Below are positions 28,393-37,012 of a stretch of 64,000 nucleotides of DNA, one piece after another (the stretch's first letter is position 1; each line of letters opens with the position of its first letter). Source of the DNA: JAPOXR01 sp965199765 (lineage in GTDB: Bacteria > Pseudomonadota > Alphaproteobacteria > Rhodobacterales > Rhodobacteraceae); NCBI GenBank assembly GCA_965199765.1, contig CBDATC010000001.1, positions 620,001-684,000 on the forward strand, read 5' to 3'. Below the pieces are notes generated by a model. That model was not told the DNA's origin and did not search any database. It saw only the letters and a program-made list of their open reading frames with translations. The translations under genes and the position numbers were made by a program.

Positions 28393-29707
28393 TGACAATT
28401 TGGGTCCGATCACGCATCGCCGCGTTCTTAACATCGCGGTCCCCATTGTAATCTCCAATTCAACAGTACCAATCCTCGGCATCGTTGATACGGGCGTGGT
28501 TGGCCAGCTTGGTCAAGCAGCCCCGATAGGAGCTGTTGGAATCGGCGCAATCATCCTGACCACCGTGTATTGGTTCTTTGGTTTTCTTCGCATCAGCACA
28601 TCCGGATTGGCGGCTCAAGCCCGCGGTCAACAGGATCAACCTGAACTCTCCGCGCTTCTCATTCGAGGTTTGTTGATCGCGGCAGCGGCCGGTCTCGTTT
28701 TGATACTATCGCAAACGCCGATACTCAATTCTGCTTTTTTGATTGCTCCTGCGTCGATCGAAGTTGAAGTCTTAGCCCGTCAATACACGGAAATCAGAGT
28801 CTTCTCGGCACCGGCGGCCATCGCAATTTTTGCGATAACGGGATGGCTGATCGCACTCGAAAGAACACGGTCTGTACTCGTGCTGCAGGTCGTTACAAAT
28901 GGAATCAACATCGTCCTTGACTTGGTTTTTGTTCTTTGGCTGGATTTTGGAGTGAGGGGTGTTGCCGTCGCGACGGTGATAGCAGAGTGTTCAGGATTAG
29001 CGCTTGGTATTTGGCTTTGTCGCAATGGCTTTTCTGATGGTCATTGGCGCAACCCAAAGCTGATATTCAGCAGTGTTAAGCTGATGCGCATGGCATCAAT
29101 GAACCGGGACATTCTGATCCGAAATCTGCTCATTGAGTGTGCATTCGTTTCGTTTCTTTTTTTGGCGGCTGATATCGGTGACCTCGCACTGGCTGCCAAT
29201 CAGATTCTGTTTCAGTTTCTCCATGTCACCGCATATGCGCTCGACGGTTTTGCATTCTCTGCCGAAGCACTTGTGGGGGTATCAGTTGGCGCAAGAACCC
29301 GTTCTAATCTCCGAAGGGCCGCACTGCTATCGAGCTTTTGGGCTGGAGTCGCGGGATTGCTCCTTGCGGCAGGATTTGCAACCTTTGGGCCAACTGCCAT
29401 CAATATCTTGACCAACGCGCCGGAAGTTCAAGCAGAAACAAAAAGATTTTTGTTCTGGGCGGCATTAGCGCCGATAATCGGCGGTCCCTCATGGATGTTG
29501 GACGGTATTTTCATTGGAGCCACACGCACCCGCGATATGCGTAACAGCATGGCGATATCCACAATTTTCTACGCCCTCAGCATCGTAATTTTGCTGCCTG
29601 TCTTCGGAAATCATGGCCTGTGGGCTTCAATTCACATTTTTTTCTTGGCTCGCGCCATTACCTTGGGTCTGCGCTATTTCGCTTTGGAAAATGGGATTGC
29701 AAACTGA
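28385..29707 (+). CDS. MATE family efflux transporter (DinF-like)
   Basis: A 440-residue cation-coupled exporter with twelve predicted helices. The opening HRRVLNIAVPIVISNSTVPILG-type stretch with VDTGVVGQLGQ is characteristic of the DinF branch, as are GFLRISTSGLAAQARGQ and the later ALDGFAFSAEALVGVSVGA. ATG 28385 overlaps the thioesterase stop; an upstream GTG at 28379 is possible. Co-transcription with two thioesterases is seen; whether the exporter acts on their product is not known. Confidence 0.9.
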   Translation: MISDNLGPITHRRVLNIAVPIVISNSTVPILGIVDTGVVGQLGQAAPIGAVGIGAIILTTVYWFFGFLRISTSGLAAQARGQQDQPELSALLIRGLLIAAAAGLVLILSQTPILNSAFLIAPASIEVEVLARQYTEIRVFSAPAAIAIFAITGWLIALERTRSVLVLQVVTNGINIVLDLVFVLWLDFGVRGVAVATVIAECSGLALGIWLCRNGFSDGHWRNPKLIFSSVKLMRMASMNRDILIRNLLIECAFVSFLFLAADIGDLALAANQILFQFLHVTAYALDGFAFSAEALVGVSVGARTRSNLRRAALLSSFWAGVAGLLLAAGFATFGPTAINILTNAPEVQAETKRFLFWAALAPIIGGPSWMLDGIFIGATRTRDMRNSMAISTIFYALSIVILLPVFGNHGLWASIHIFFLARAITLGLRYFALENGIAN

Positions 29708-30139
29708 GAACGGACAATTCACCAATACCCATGCGCATCGACCCCTTTGGTCGAAACGTTCTGCACAGCTGCATCAAAACAAGACGCGGGTTGCATAATC
29801 TGTGTCCGCTTCTTCCCCCAGGGTCCGCGGACAAACAGCGGTGACGAGCGGCTTTTCTTCGGTTGATCATCATTCCCATTTTTTGCATTTCGACGACGCG
29901 ATCGGCGAAGCGTTCCTCTCCGCGCTACAGCACTTTTGGTTTGCCGATTAAAGATTCCCGCCGTGATAGCTTCAACAGAGTTTCCATCACACTAAACCGT
30001 GCGTGAGCAGCGCGCCCAGGATCGAGAGTCGTCCTGTGGCAGCGCTTCCAGTATCAGCGAAATTCCAGCATGATTTTTGTTGATTTTGCTAAATGTCCGT
30101 ACTACTCAATAACTATGCACAAACAGGGGGAACGTCAGT
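29708..30139. other. Intergenic region upstream of the Rieske oxygenase
   Basis: About 430 bases with no convincing gene on either strand. The last part must carry the promoter and ribosome site (GGGGAA, eight bases before ATG 30140) of the oxygenase. No terminator or riboswitch pattern was recognised. Confidence 0.35.
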
Positions 30140-31309
30140 ATGTCTCAGCTTGCCCTAGATCGAGTTGCCGGCCCAATCGGCGACGCACGTGGACTTCCTA
30201 ACGAACACTACACAGATTTCGAGACATTCCGCGAGGAGCGCGATGCCATACTCTTCTCCAATTGGGCGGCGGTGGGGCTCGGAAACGATGTGCCGAATCC
30301 GGGCGACGCGATCCCGGTCAATTTTGCTGGAATGCCGCTTCTCGTCATCCGGGACCATGAAGGAGCTGTCAAGGTCTTTCAAAACACTTGCCGACACCGC
30401 GGCATGATCCTGATTGAGGAAAAATGCAATCTGCGCGGGACGATCCGTTGCCCGTACCACAGCTGGTGCTACAACCTTGATGGCACACTTCGTGCAACAC
30501 CGCATGTAGGCGGTCCAGGAATGAACTACGATGAGAACGTTAATCGCGGCGATTTCGGTTTGTTTGCGGTTCCCTGTCATGTGTGGCGCGACATTGTCTT
30601 CGTCAATGTCTTTGGCAACGCGCCCTCATTTGAAGAATTTGCAAAGGAGCTGCTTTCCCGATGGCACGAACATGAACAACCAGTGTTTCATGGAGGAGAT
30701 TCGTCCGGATTTAATTTTGATGTCGCTTGCAATTGGAAGCTGGCAGTCGAAAATTTTTGTGAAAGCTACCACTTGCCTTGGATCCACCCAGGACTGAACA
30801 CATACTCGCGACTCGAAGACCACTATCACATTGAAGAGCGTGGAAAATTCGCTGGACAAGGCACATATGTTTACCGCCAGATCGAAGGCGCCGCCGGTGA
30901 AAAATTCCCCGACTTCGATGGGTTATCGGAATTCTGGGAAAACGGGGCGGAGTATATCGCACTGTTTCCAAATGTCATGCTTGCCGCTCAGCGAGATCAC
31001 GGTTTCACGATAATTCTGCTGCCACAAGGCCCGCACCGCACCATTGAACGCAATGAAATCTATTACAGTTTTGACCCTGCCGAACGTCCTGAACTCAAGG
31101 ACTTAATTGATAGGAACGCAACGCAGTGGCAAAATGTGCTGGAGGAAGACATTTTTGTTGTGGAAGGTATGCAAAGGGGCCGGCATGGTGTCTTGTTCGA
31201 TGGCGGAAAGTTCGCACCGAAGATGGATGGGCCTACCCATCTTTTTCATCAGTGGGCCGCCAACCAAGTGGCTCAATCCCGGACAAAGCGGGTCTCTATT
31301 GCAGTTTAG
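30140..31309 (+). CDS. Rieske [2Fe-2S] aromatic ring-hydroxylating oxygenase, alpha subunit
   Basis: A 389-residue oxygenase component. The Rieske ligands are C84-R-H86 in QNTCRHRGM and C104-PY-H107 in CPYHSWCYNLDG. The mononuclear iron domain carries NWKLAVENFCESYHLPWIHPG with the two His ligands and the bridging Asp/Asn region. The group includes glycine betaine, stachydrine, carnitine and aromatic monooxygenases. No reductase gene is adjacent, so electron delivery must come from elsewhere. The substrate is not evident from context. The stop overlaps a small downstream frame. Confidence 0.9.
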   Translation: MSQLALDRVAGPIGDARGLPNEHYTDFETFREERDAILFSNWAAVGLGNDVPNPGDAIPVNFAGMPLLVIRDHEGAVKVFQNTCRHRGMILIEEKCNLRGTIRCPYHSWCYNLDGTLRATPHVGGPGMNYDENVNRGDFGLFAVPCHVWRDIVFVNVFGNAPSFEEFAKELLSRWHEHEQPVFHGGDSSGFNFDVACNWKLAVENFCESYHLPWIHPGLNTYSRLEDHYHIEERGKFAGQGTYVYRQIEGAAGEKFPDFDGLSEFWENGAEYIALFPNVMLAAQRDHGFTIILLPQGPHRTIERNEIYYSFDPAERPELKDLIDRNATQWQNVLEEDIFVVEGMQRGRHGVLFDGGKFAPKMDGPTHLFHQWAANQVAQSRTKRVSIAV

Positions 31310-31526
31310 CCGGCTGGAAACAGAGATTCTAAGCGCATTCTCAAGAGGTGATGGCCCGCGGTTGTCTGCATTGTATGAAGAAGCTGGAATGTCATTGATT
31401 GCGGGGGGTGATATCCAGCAAGGCTGCTTTTTTTTGACACAAGGTTATGTGTTCGCACTTGAAGAAGGGCTGGATTCGGCGGATCGTCTTCATAAGATAC
31501 TTGTCAAACACGGTCATGATCGCTGA
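31299..31526 (+). CDS. Small conserved hypothetical protein
   Basis: A 75-codon frame begins at TTG 31299 inside the end of the oxygenase gene and ends at 31526. The sequence LETEILSAFSRGDGPRLSALY and CFFLTQGYVFALEEG has the helical, TPR-like look of small proteins found next to Rieske oxygenases and similar genes in Rhodobacterales. The TTG start and coupling to the oxygenase stop are inferred. Function unknown. Confidence 0.5.
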   Translation: MQFSRLETEILSAFSRGDGPRLSALYEEAGMSLIAGGDIQQGCFFLTQGYVFALEEGLDSADRLHKILVKHGHDR

Positions 31527-31627
31527 AGTTGCCCTGTCCCTCGCCGGTATTTTGTAAGTGCGTTGATAGTCAATCGAATATGATCGGCTTGCGAAGGCGT
31601 CGGATGCTCACTATATGCAGGCGGCAT

Positions 31628-31701
31628 GCGGGTGTAGCTCAATGGTAGAGCAGCAGCCTTCCAAGCTGAATACGTGGGTTCGATTCCCATCACCCGCTCC
31701 A
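31628..31701 (+). tRNA. tRNA-Gly (TCC)
   Basis: A 74-base cloverleaf with encoded CCA. The acceptor arms GCGGGTG (31628-31634) and CACCCGC (31691-31697) pair fully. The D arm has GCTCAATGGTAGAGC, the anticodon TCC sits at 31660-31662 in loop CTTCCAA, and the T arm is GTGGGTTCGATTCCCAT. The region downstream to 35 kb is accessory in character, so this tRNA may have served as an integration site, though no attachment repeat was found. Confidence 0.95.
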
Positions 31702-32309
31702 AAACTTCCAGCTCATGCCGACCACAGCTTTAGGGACAAATGCTCTTCATTTGAAGATTTGAAGCATTCGTTTTGCCAGAATAACCGTTCTGCGGACGGT
31801 TGGTGAATTCTGTAACCACACCCGACAAGCCCGCCTGCAAAGTGGTAAAGATCAATGCAGATGACTGTGGTTGTGCCTCTGTTTCGAGGTACTGATGAGA
31901 CGGCCAGTTTCGAAATTGGAATTCACGATCTTATCCGCCAGGGCTGATAAGAAGGCCATAAGCACAAAAACATTGATTAAATCGGTGGCTTTCGGAGTTA
32001 TCATACCGGCGATGCAACTGGATCAACTACAAAACTTCAACCTAAATTCTCGATGGCGTGGGATTCGAAGTGAATTTGAATCGAGGCTGAAGCCCAGCCA
32101 TTGCCGGGGTCAATCCGCATAATCGGATTGATTTGTTCAAGACAGTTTGATTTGAGTTGCCACACAACACAGATTCTGAGGTGCACAGCGAAGTTACACT
32201 GAGCTGTGCATTTGCGAAGGCAGCTTTGACGCTACGCACCGACATGGCCTCAAAATTCTTCCGCGCAGGGGCTGCGATGCTCTTCCCACGCTTTCTCTTT
32301 GTGTTCAGG
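31702..32309. other. Non-coding stretch between tRNA-Gly and the Rpn fragment
   Basis: About 600 bases with no gene I can support. It contains several stop-rich frames and no recognisable IS or integrase sequence. Confidence 0.35.
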
Positions 32310-32776
32310 CATTCGGTCAGGAGGAATTGCCCGGCACTGATGCAAAGGCGGATTCCAGGCTGTTCGCGGTAATCGCCGCGGCATGGATCTGTTTCAGAGC
32401 AGCGCTGTCGGAGGCCTGCAGCCGCTCGAGCGCCCAATCGGGCAGCTTTCCGAAACGGCGACGCAGAAAGTCAGACACCAAGTCCACCATACCTTCGACC
32501 TTTCCTTCAGCTCTTCCTTCGGCTTTGCCGTCGGCTTTGCCCATTTCGTAAAATTGCTCCTGCGCCTTCCGCTCGAAGAATTCCATGAGCGTGCCCATCA
32601 CTTGCTTCCTTTCTCTGCTTGCCATCGTCTCCAGGAGATGTTCGGGTTCCAGTTTAAGCACTTCATCCGCGCACAGCACCGCATGCTCAAAAACACCGGG
32701 CTCGGTGAACAAGCCCGCTATGGCCTCTTGCCCCTCTTTGGCAATGCAGTCTCTGCCCTGCCATTTCAACGCCGCC
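32310..32776. repeat. Direct repeat A of the Rpn gene 3' region
   Basis: This segment repeats 33242-33720 in the same orientation at about 90% identity. The match runs from CATTCGGTCAGGAGG to CCATTTCAACGCCGCC and breaks sharply at both ends. The 12-base length difference equals one GKAE unit in the linker. Confidence 0.8.
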
Positions 32777-32811
32777 GGCACGCAGTGGAGCACGCGAAAG
32801 TATATGGACAT
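32317..32811 (-). pseudogene. Truncated Rpn-family nuclease copy (C-terminal part)
   Basis: From ALKWQGRDCIAKEGQEAI to the end FASVPGNSS this 164-codon frame parallels residues 210-361 of the complete protein at 33249-34334, with about nine residues in ten identical. It begins abruptly: the first 13 codons (MSIYFRVLHCVPA) are unrelated and no ribosome site precedes them. It lacks the PD-(D/E)XK nuclease core. Its GKAEG-type linker is one four-residue unit shorter than in the full copy. Most likely a dead duplicate, although a C-terminal-only Rpn product could in principle act on the full-length one. Confidence 0.75.
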
Positions 32812-33241
32812 GGAGCCGCTGCGCGAGATGAACCTTCAATATAACGGTGCCGCCGTCGCATGACTGAAAGTGCGAAAGATTCTGGACACTACCCGATGCC
32901 ATTCGATTCTCCAAAACACACAGGCTGAGATGAGCTGTAATTTCAAGTGCCGAAGACCTGATGCAGCGGCTGCGCTTTCCTAAGCTCCGGGGAATACTGC
33001 GGAGATAGCCGATTTGTTTTGCGCGGAACGATTCAAACTAAGTCAAACACGTTCCGTTAGCGAAACGCCCCGCTGTGATACGGTCCCTGCCAAACTCAGC
33101 GCAGTCGCTTCGTCCGCAGGATAACCGCCGGTGCGGCCATAGAGTCTTTCCGCTGCTGCTTTGACACTTCATGGCCAAGTGAAAGGCCCGCTGTGCGGCT
33201 TGGTGCAAAAACACCTGTTTGACGGGTTCATAAGAGTCAGA
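32812..33241. other. Spacer between Rpn copies, holding a scattered repeat
   Basis: No gene is supported here. Bases 32849-32893 are nearly identical to 50828-50872 (core GTGCGAAAGATTCTGGACAC), suggesting a common mobile-element end. Confidence 0.5.
32849..32893. repeat. 45-base dispersed repeat, copy 1
   Basis: Partner of 50828-50872, two mismatches in the part around the shared core. Lies between the two Rpn gene copies. Confidence 0.6.
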
Positions 33242-33720
33242 CATTCGGTCAGGAGGAATTGCCCGGCGCTGATGCAAAGGCGGATTCCAGGCTTTGCGCG
33301 GTCATCGCCGCGGCATGGATCTGTTTCAGAGCAGCGCTGTCGGCGGCCTGCAGCCGCTCGCGCGCCCAATCGGGCAGCTTTCCGAAACGGCGGCGCAGAA
33401 AGTCGGACACCAAGTCCACCATGCCTTCAGCCTTTCCTTCGGCTTTACCTTCGGCTCTTCCCTCGGCTTTTCCGTCGGCTTTGCCCATTTCGTAAAATTG
33501 CTCCTGCGCCTTCCGCTCGAAGAATTCCATAAGCGTTCCCATCACTCGTTTCCTTTCTCTGCCTGCCATCGTCTCCAGAAGATGTTCGGGTTCCAGTTTA
33601 AGCGCTTCATCCGCGTACAGCACCGCATGCTCAAAAACGTCGGGCTCGGTGAACAAGCCCGCTATGGCCTCTTGCCCCTCTTTGGTAATACCGTCTCTGC
33701 CCTGCCATTTCAACGCCGCC
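33242..33720. repeat. Direct repeat B of the Rpn gene 3' region
   Basis: Partner of 32310-32776; lies inside and just beyond the complete Rpn gene. The two copies are 465 bases apart, so recombination between them could delete the nuclease gene's 3' end. Confidence 0.8.
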
Positions 33721-34334
33721 AGAACGCCGCGGAGAAATTCATCCTTCGGCATATCGGCCTCGCCGACTTGAATCAGATCCAGCAAATGGTAGCCTTCCAG
33801 CCCGGACAGATAGCTGTCCCGTCCGAGAGATTCGTCAAATCCGGACTGGCGGGCTGCCGGCTTGAAAAAAAACGGGCTGCCGGACAAAGGCGCGACAGCG
33901 TCGGCATACATCCTGGACACGTTCCATTTCACATTCGCGTGGCTGACCACAAGGGCGATGACCGGCTCGCTGATCCCACGCTTCGCGCCGGGAAATCCGG
34001 CGGTCAGTTTGCAAATTTCGGCAACGTAGGCGAGCAGCTGCTGCGGCAGCTCCGGAACCGCTTCGCTTTTGTGCTCGATGACCACGTTGAGGCGCTGGCC
34101 GCTTCCGAGCCGAAGCCGGGCCCAGCCGTCGGCCATGAGCTGACCTCCCGCTTCGGTTCCCAGCTTGGCGGATTTGACTTCCGGCGGATGCTCCCAGTCG
34201 ATGACGTCGGCGAGCGCCTTCGGCAAGGCGCCGGACAACAGCCCCTGCAGCGCGCGGGGCTTCGACATGATCATCCGGTGGAAGAAATTATCATGGATCG
34301 GCTGCGGGAGCTTCCCCGGCGCGGCGCTGGGCAT
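33249..34334 (-). CDS. Rpn family recombination-promoting nuclease / putative transposase
   Basis: A 361-residue member of the Rpn (YhgA-like) family of PD-(D/E)XK nucleases, known in E. coli to promote RecA-independent recombination and recently linked to phage defence. The N-terminus HDNFFHRMIMSKPRALQGLL is typical. The nuclease core includes MADGWARLRL and VVIEHKSE, with Asp and E-x-K. A linker with GKAEGRAEGKAEGKAEG at about residue 290 joins a C-terminal part with DFLRRRFGKLPDWARERL. AAAGGAG lies eight bases before the ATG. The gene looks more GC-rich than its AT-rich upstream region, suggesting acquisition. Confidence 0.82.
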   Translation of the reverse strand: MPSAAPGKLPQPIHDNFFHRMIMSKPRALQGLLSGALPKALADVIDWEHPPEVKSAKLGTEAGGQLMADGWARLRLGSGQRLNVVIEHKSEAVPELPQQLLAYVAEICKLTAGFPGAKRGISEPVIALVVSHANVKWNVSRMYADAVAPLSGSPFFFKPAARQSGFDESLGRDSYLSGLEGYHLLDLIQVGEADMPKDEFLRGVLAALKWQGRDGITKEGQEAIAGLFTEPDVFEHAVLYADEALKLEPEHLLETMAGRERKRVMGTLMEFFERKAQEQFYEMGKADGKAEGRAEGKAEGKAEGMVDLVSDFLRRRFGKLPDWARERLQAADSAALKQIHAAAMTAQSLESAFASAPGNSS

Positions 34335-35116
34335 GCGGTGTCTCCTTTCTCAAAAGCGGCACTTCCGCAGCGTGTTTCCGCTGCGCGCCGTCTCATTACA
34401 TCATATGTATAAACAATATACAATAGTAAAATATAATACAAATATAAGAACAAATATATAAGAATCAACCCGACCTCCCTGATGAAGCGCGGAGCGGAGG
34501 CGCGATGCCGCGCGGATCTCAGCGGACGATGCCGCTGAAACGGACCGGCGGCCAAACCGCGCCGATCGCCGCTTGGCGGAAGGTCTCGTGTTCTGTGGAT
34601 TTCCATCGCGGCACCGGCGCATCCGACGAACCCGGCACTGGCTCCCGCCGCCGGATCAATCTTTACTACCGCCCTGTCTGCCGAAATGGCTGACCGAATA
34701 TAAACATCTGAATCGCAGATTGCAACCCCGTGATTGGAAGCTTGCCCGACGCATCCAAAAATCGGTATCAAAATGGAGAACGATTGCCACAGTCGGATTC
34801 CGAATCGCAGCTGCCAAAAAAACCAAGATCGACCAGATCTGGCCAATGCCTCGGACTGATTTGCTGACCCGGATAGAATTGAAATTTTGACCTGAACACT
34901 CCTTAGCAATTTTGCTGCATCGCAAACGAACGGTTTCAAAGAAGTTGGTGCGGATCATGGAGAAGCAGAACGCCGCGATGCAGTCGCAGGAACACCCGTC
35001 CAACTCAAATCGCCTAAGAAAGCATGGATTGGCTGTGCTTTATCGCCTTTATTTGACAATGCTTTGGGTTGTGTTTTTTGACCAAATTGAAAGATTGCGG
35101 CGCTGGGAATTCAATT
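34335..35116. other. AT-rich intergenic region
   Basis: The first 130 bases (34395-34465) are strikingly AT-rich and lie at the Rpn promoter side. The rest has open frames without recognisable domains, so no gene is called. Confidence 0.4.
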
Positions 35117-36946
35117 ATGAGCAAGAGCCTGAGAGAAGATATCACCGCGTCCAAGTCTGGCCAGACCCCGCGAAATTGCATAGGCCGAACCCGAAGCGCT
35201 CGCGTCGCTTCGCAGCTGGGCAGTCTGCTCCCGTTCCTGAAACCGCACCGATGGGCTTTGACCGCTGCCGCCACTGCCCTGATCTTCACTGCGGCGGTTT
35301 CACTGGCGATACCGTTCATTGTCAGAACATTCATTGACAATTTTTATGAAATTGCTTCTGCAAACACAGGTGAATTATTCATCGCCGGCATGCTGGCGGC
35401 AGCGTTTCTCGCGGTCGGTACAGGACTCCGCTACGCTCTGATTTCAACAGTTGGTGAACGCGTTGTCGCGAATATCCGCAAGGCCGCATTTGATCGGGCA
35501 ATCACTTTGAGCCCGGCTTACTTCGAAACAACTCTGACCGGTGAAGTGCTTTCAAGAATAAACACCGACACGACGCTCGTGCTGACCGTTGTCAGCTCCT
35601 CCTTGTCCATCGCGCTCAGAAACATCATTATCTTTTTTGGCGGCCTATTGCTGATGCTGACAACCAGCTTCAAATTAACGCTGCTCGTCTTGCTGGTTGT
35701 CCCGGCTGTATTGGTTCCTTTGCTCACTCTGGGCCGCAAGCTTCGTAAACTAAGCCGTGAAAATCAGGACAGAGTTGCCGAAGGTTCGGCGAACGCTTCC
35801 GAAATCCTGCTGTCCATTCAATCTGTGCAGGCAAACACACACGAATTGGAAAGTCAGGAACGCTTCGCGGAAATCGTGGATCGTTCTGTTCGAGCGGCCT
35901 ATGCTCGCATAAAAATCCGCGTTGGCATGACCATGGGGATCATTCTGCTGTCCTTTTGGGGTGTTGTCACCGTGATCTGGACAGGCACGCTCGATGTGGC
36001 GGCCGAACGCATGTCACCCGGCGAATTGACACAATTCGTGATTCTTGCCGTCATGGTTGCAAGCTCTGTGGCATCCCTTTCTGAAGTCTGGGGCGAAATG
36101 GTGCGGGCTGCAGGCGCGACTGACAGGCTAGCCGAGCTTCTCGCAGCAAAAGATATGGTTACCGACCCAAAGAACCCTGTGGCACCAGCCAAATCCTCAA
36201 AAGGCGAGGTTCGATTCGAAAATGTTTCGTTTCGCTATCCAATGCGACCTGAACGCGCTGCCTTGAATGACGTTTCATTCGAAATGCGACCGGGTGAAAC
36301 CGTTGCGATCGTCGGTCCTTCGGGAGCCGGAAAATCGACGATTTTTCAACTCCTGCTGCGATTCTACGATCCGCAGTCAGGACAAATTATGCTCGATGGA
36401 ATCAACATTCAGCATATGAAACGAACCGAATATCGCGAATTCATCGCTATGGTTCCCCAGGAACCGGCGATATTTGCTGATACCGCGCGTGGGAATATCC
36501 GATTTGGCAATCCGACAGCTTCCGATGCTGAAACCACCCAAGCCGCGAAGTCAGCGGCAATCCACGAATTCCTTGAAGGCTTGCCAGAAGGCTATGACAG
36601 CTGGGTCGGCGAACGTGGAATTATGCTCTCGGGCGGGCAAAAACAGCGCATTGCGATTGCTCGTGCGGTGCTCCGAAACGCACCCCTCCTGCTTCTCGAT
36701 GAAGCAACATCATCCTTGGACTCGGAAAGCGAGCGCGCAGTGCAATCGGCGATCGAAACCCTCTCACAACACCGCACGACACTGATCGTTGCACACCGGC
36801 TTGCCACAGTGAAAAAAGCAGACAGAATCTTAGTCTTTGACAACGGTTGTATCGTGGCAGAGGGAAATCACGACACCTTGCTGGCGGCTGGCGGACTCTA
36901 TGGTCGGCTGGCTCATCTCCAGTTGATTGATGTCAACGGACGATGA
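35117..36946 (+). CDS. ABC exporter, fused permease and ATPase
   Basis: A 609-residue half-transporter with six helices in residues 40-330 and an ATPase domain after about 365. Motifs: Walker A IVGPSGAGKST, Q-loop AMVPQEPAIFADTARGN, signature LSGGQKQRIAIARAVLRN, Walker B LLLLDEATSSLD and the switch His in LIVAHR. The TM/ATPase order is that of MsbA/BmrA-type exporters; it works as a homodimer unless a partner exists elsewhere. The start at 35117 is chosen because earlier codons lack family similarity. An acyl-CoA synthetase gene follows 66 bases downstream. Substrate unknown. Confidence 0.9.
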   Translation: MSKSLREDITASKSGQTPRNCIGRTRSARVASQLGSLLPFLKPHRWALTAAATALIFTAAVSLAIPFIVRTFIDNFYEIASANTGELFIAGMLAAAFLAVGTGLRYALISTVGERVVANIRKAAFDRAITLSPAYFETTLTGEVLSRINTDTTLVLTVVSSSLSIALRNIIIFFGGLLLMLTTSFKLTLLVLLVVPAVLVPLLTLGRKLRKLSRENQDRVAEGSANASEILLSIQSVQANTHELESQERFAEIVDRSVRAAYARIKIRVGMTMGIILLSFWGVVTVIWTGTLDVAAERMSPGELTQFVILAVMVASSVASLSEVWGEMVRAAGATDRLAELLAAKDMVTDPKNPVAPAKSSKGEVRFENVSFRYPMRPERAALNDVSFEMRPGETVAIVGPSGAGKSTIFQLLLRFYDPQSGQIMLDGINIQHMKRTEYREFIAMVPQEPAIFADTARGNIRFGNPTASDAETTQAAKSAAIHEFLEGLPEGYDSWVGERGIMLSGGQKQRIAIARAVLRNAPLLLLDEATSSLDSESERAVQSAIETLSQHRTTLIVAHRLATVKKADRILVFDNGCIVAEGNHDTLLAAGGLYGRLAHLQLIDVNGR

Positions 36947-37012
36947 TGCTTGCACAGCAGGTGAGCATCAGGCATTTTACAGCACTTGGATTGGCAAAAC
37001 TGGAAACCGACA

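Noticed and set aside
33420..33490. Short tandem repeats that could look like a CRISPR or VNTR array
   Set aside because: They are 12-base coding repeats for the GKAE linker of the Rpn protein, not spaced repeats.
33294..34412. 372-codon + strand open frame across the Rpn gene
   Set aside because: Antisense to the Rpn nuclease, whose motifs, ribosome site and duplicate support the - strand.
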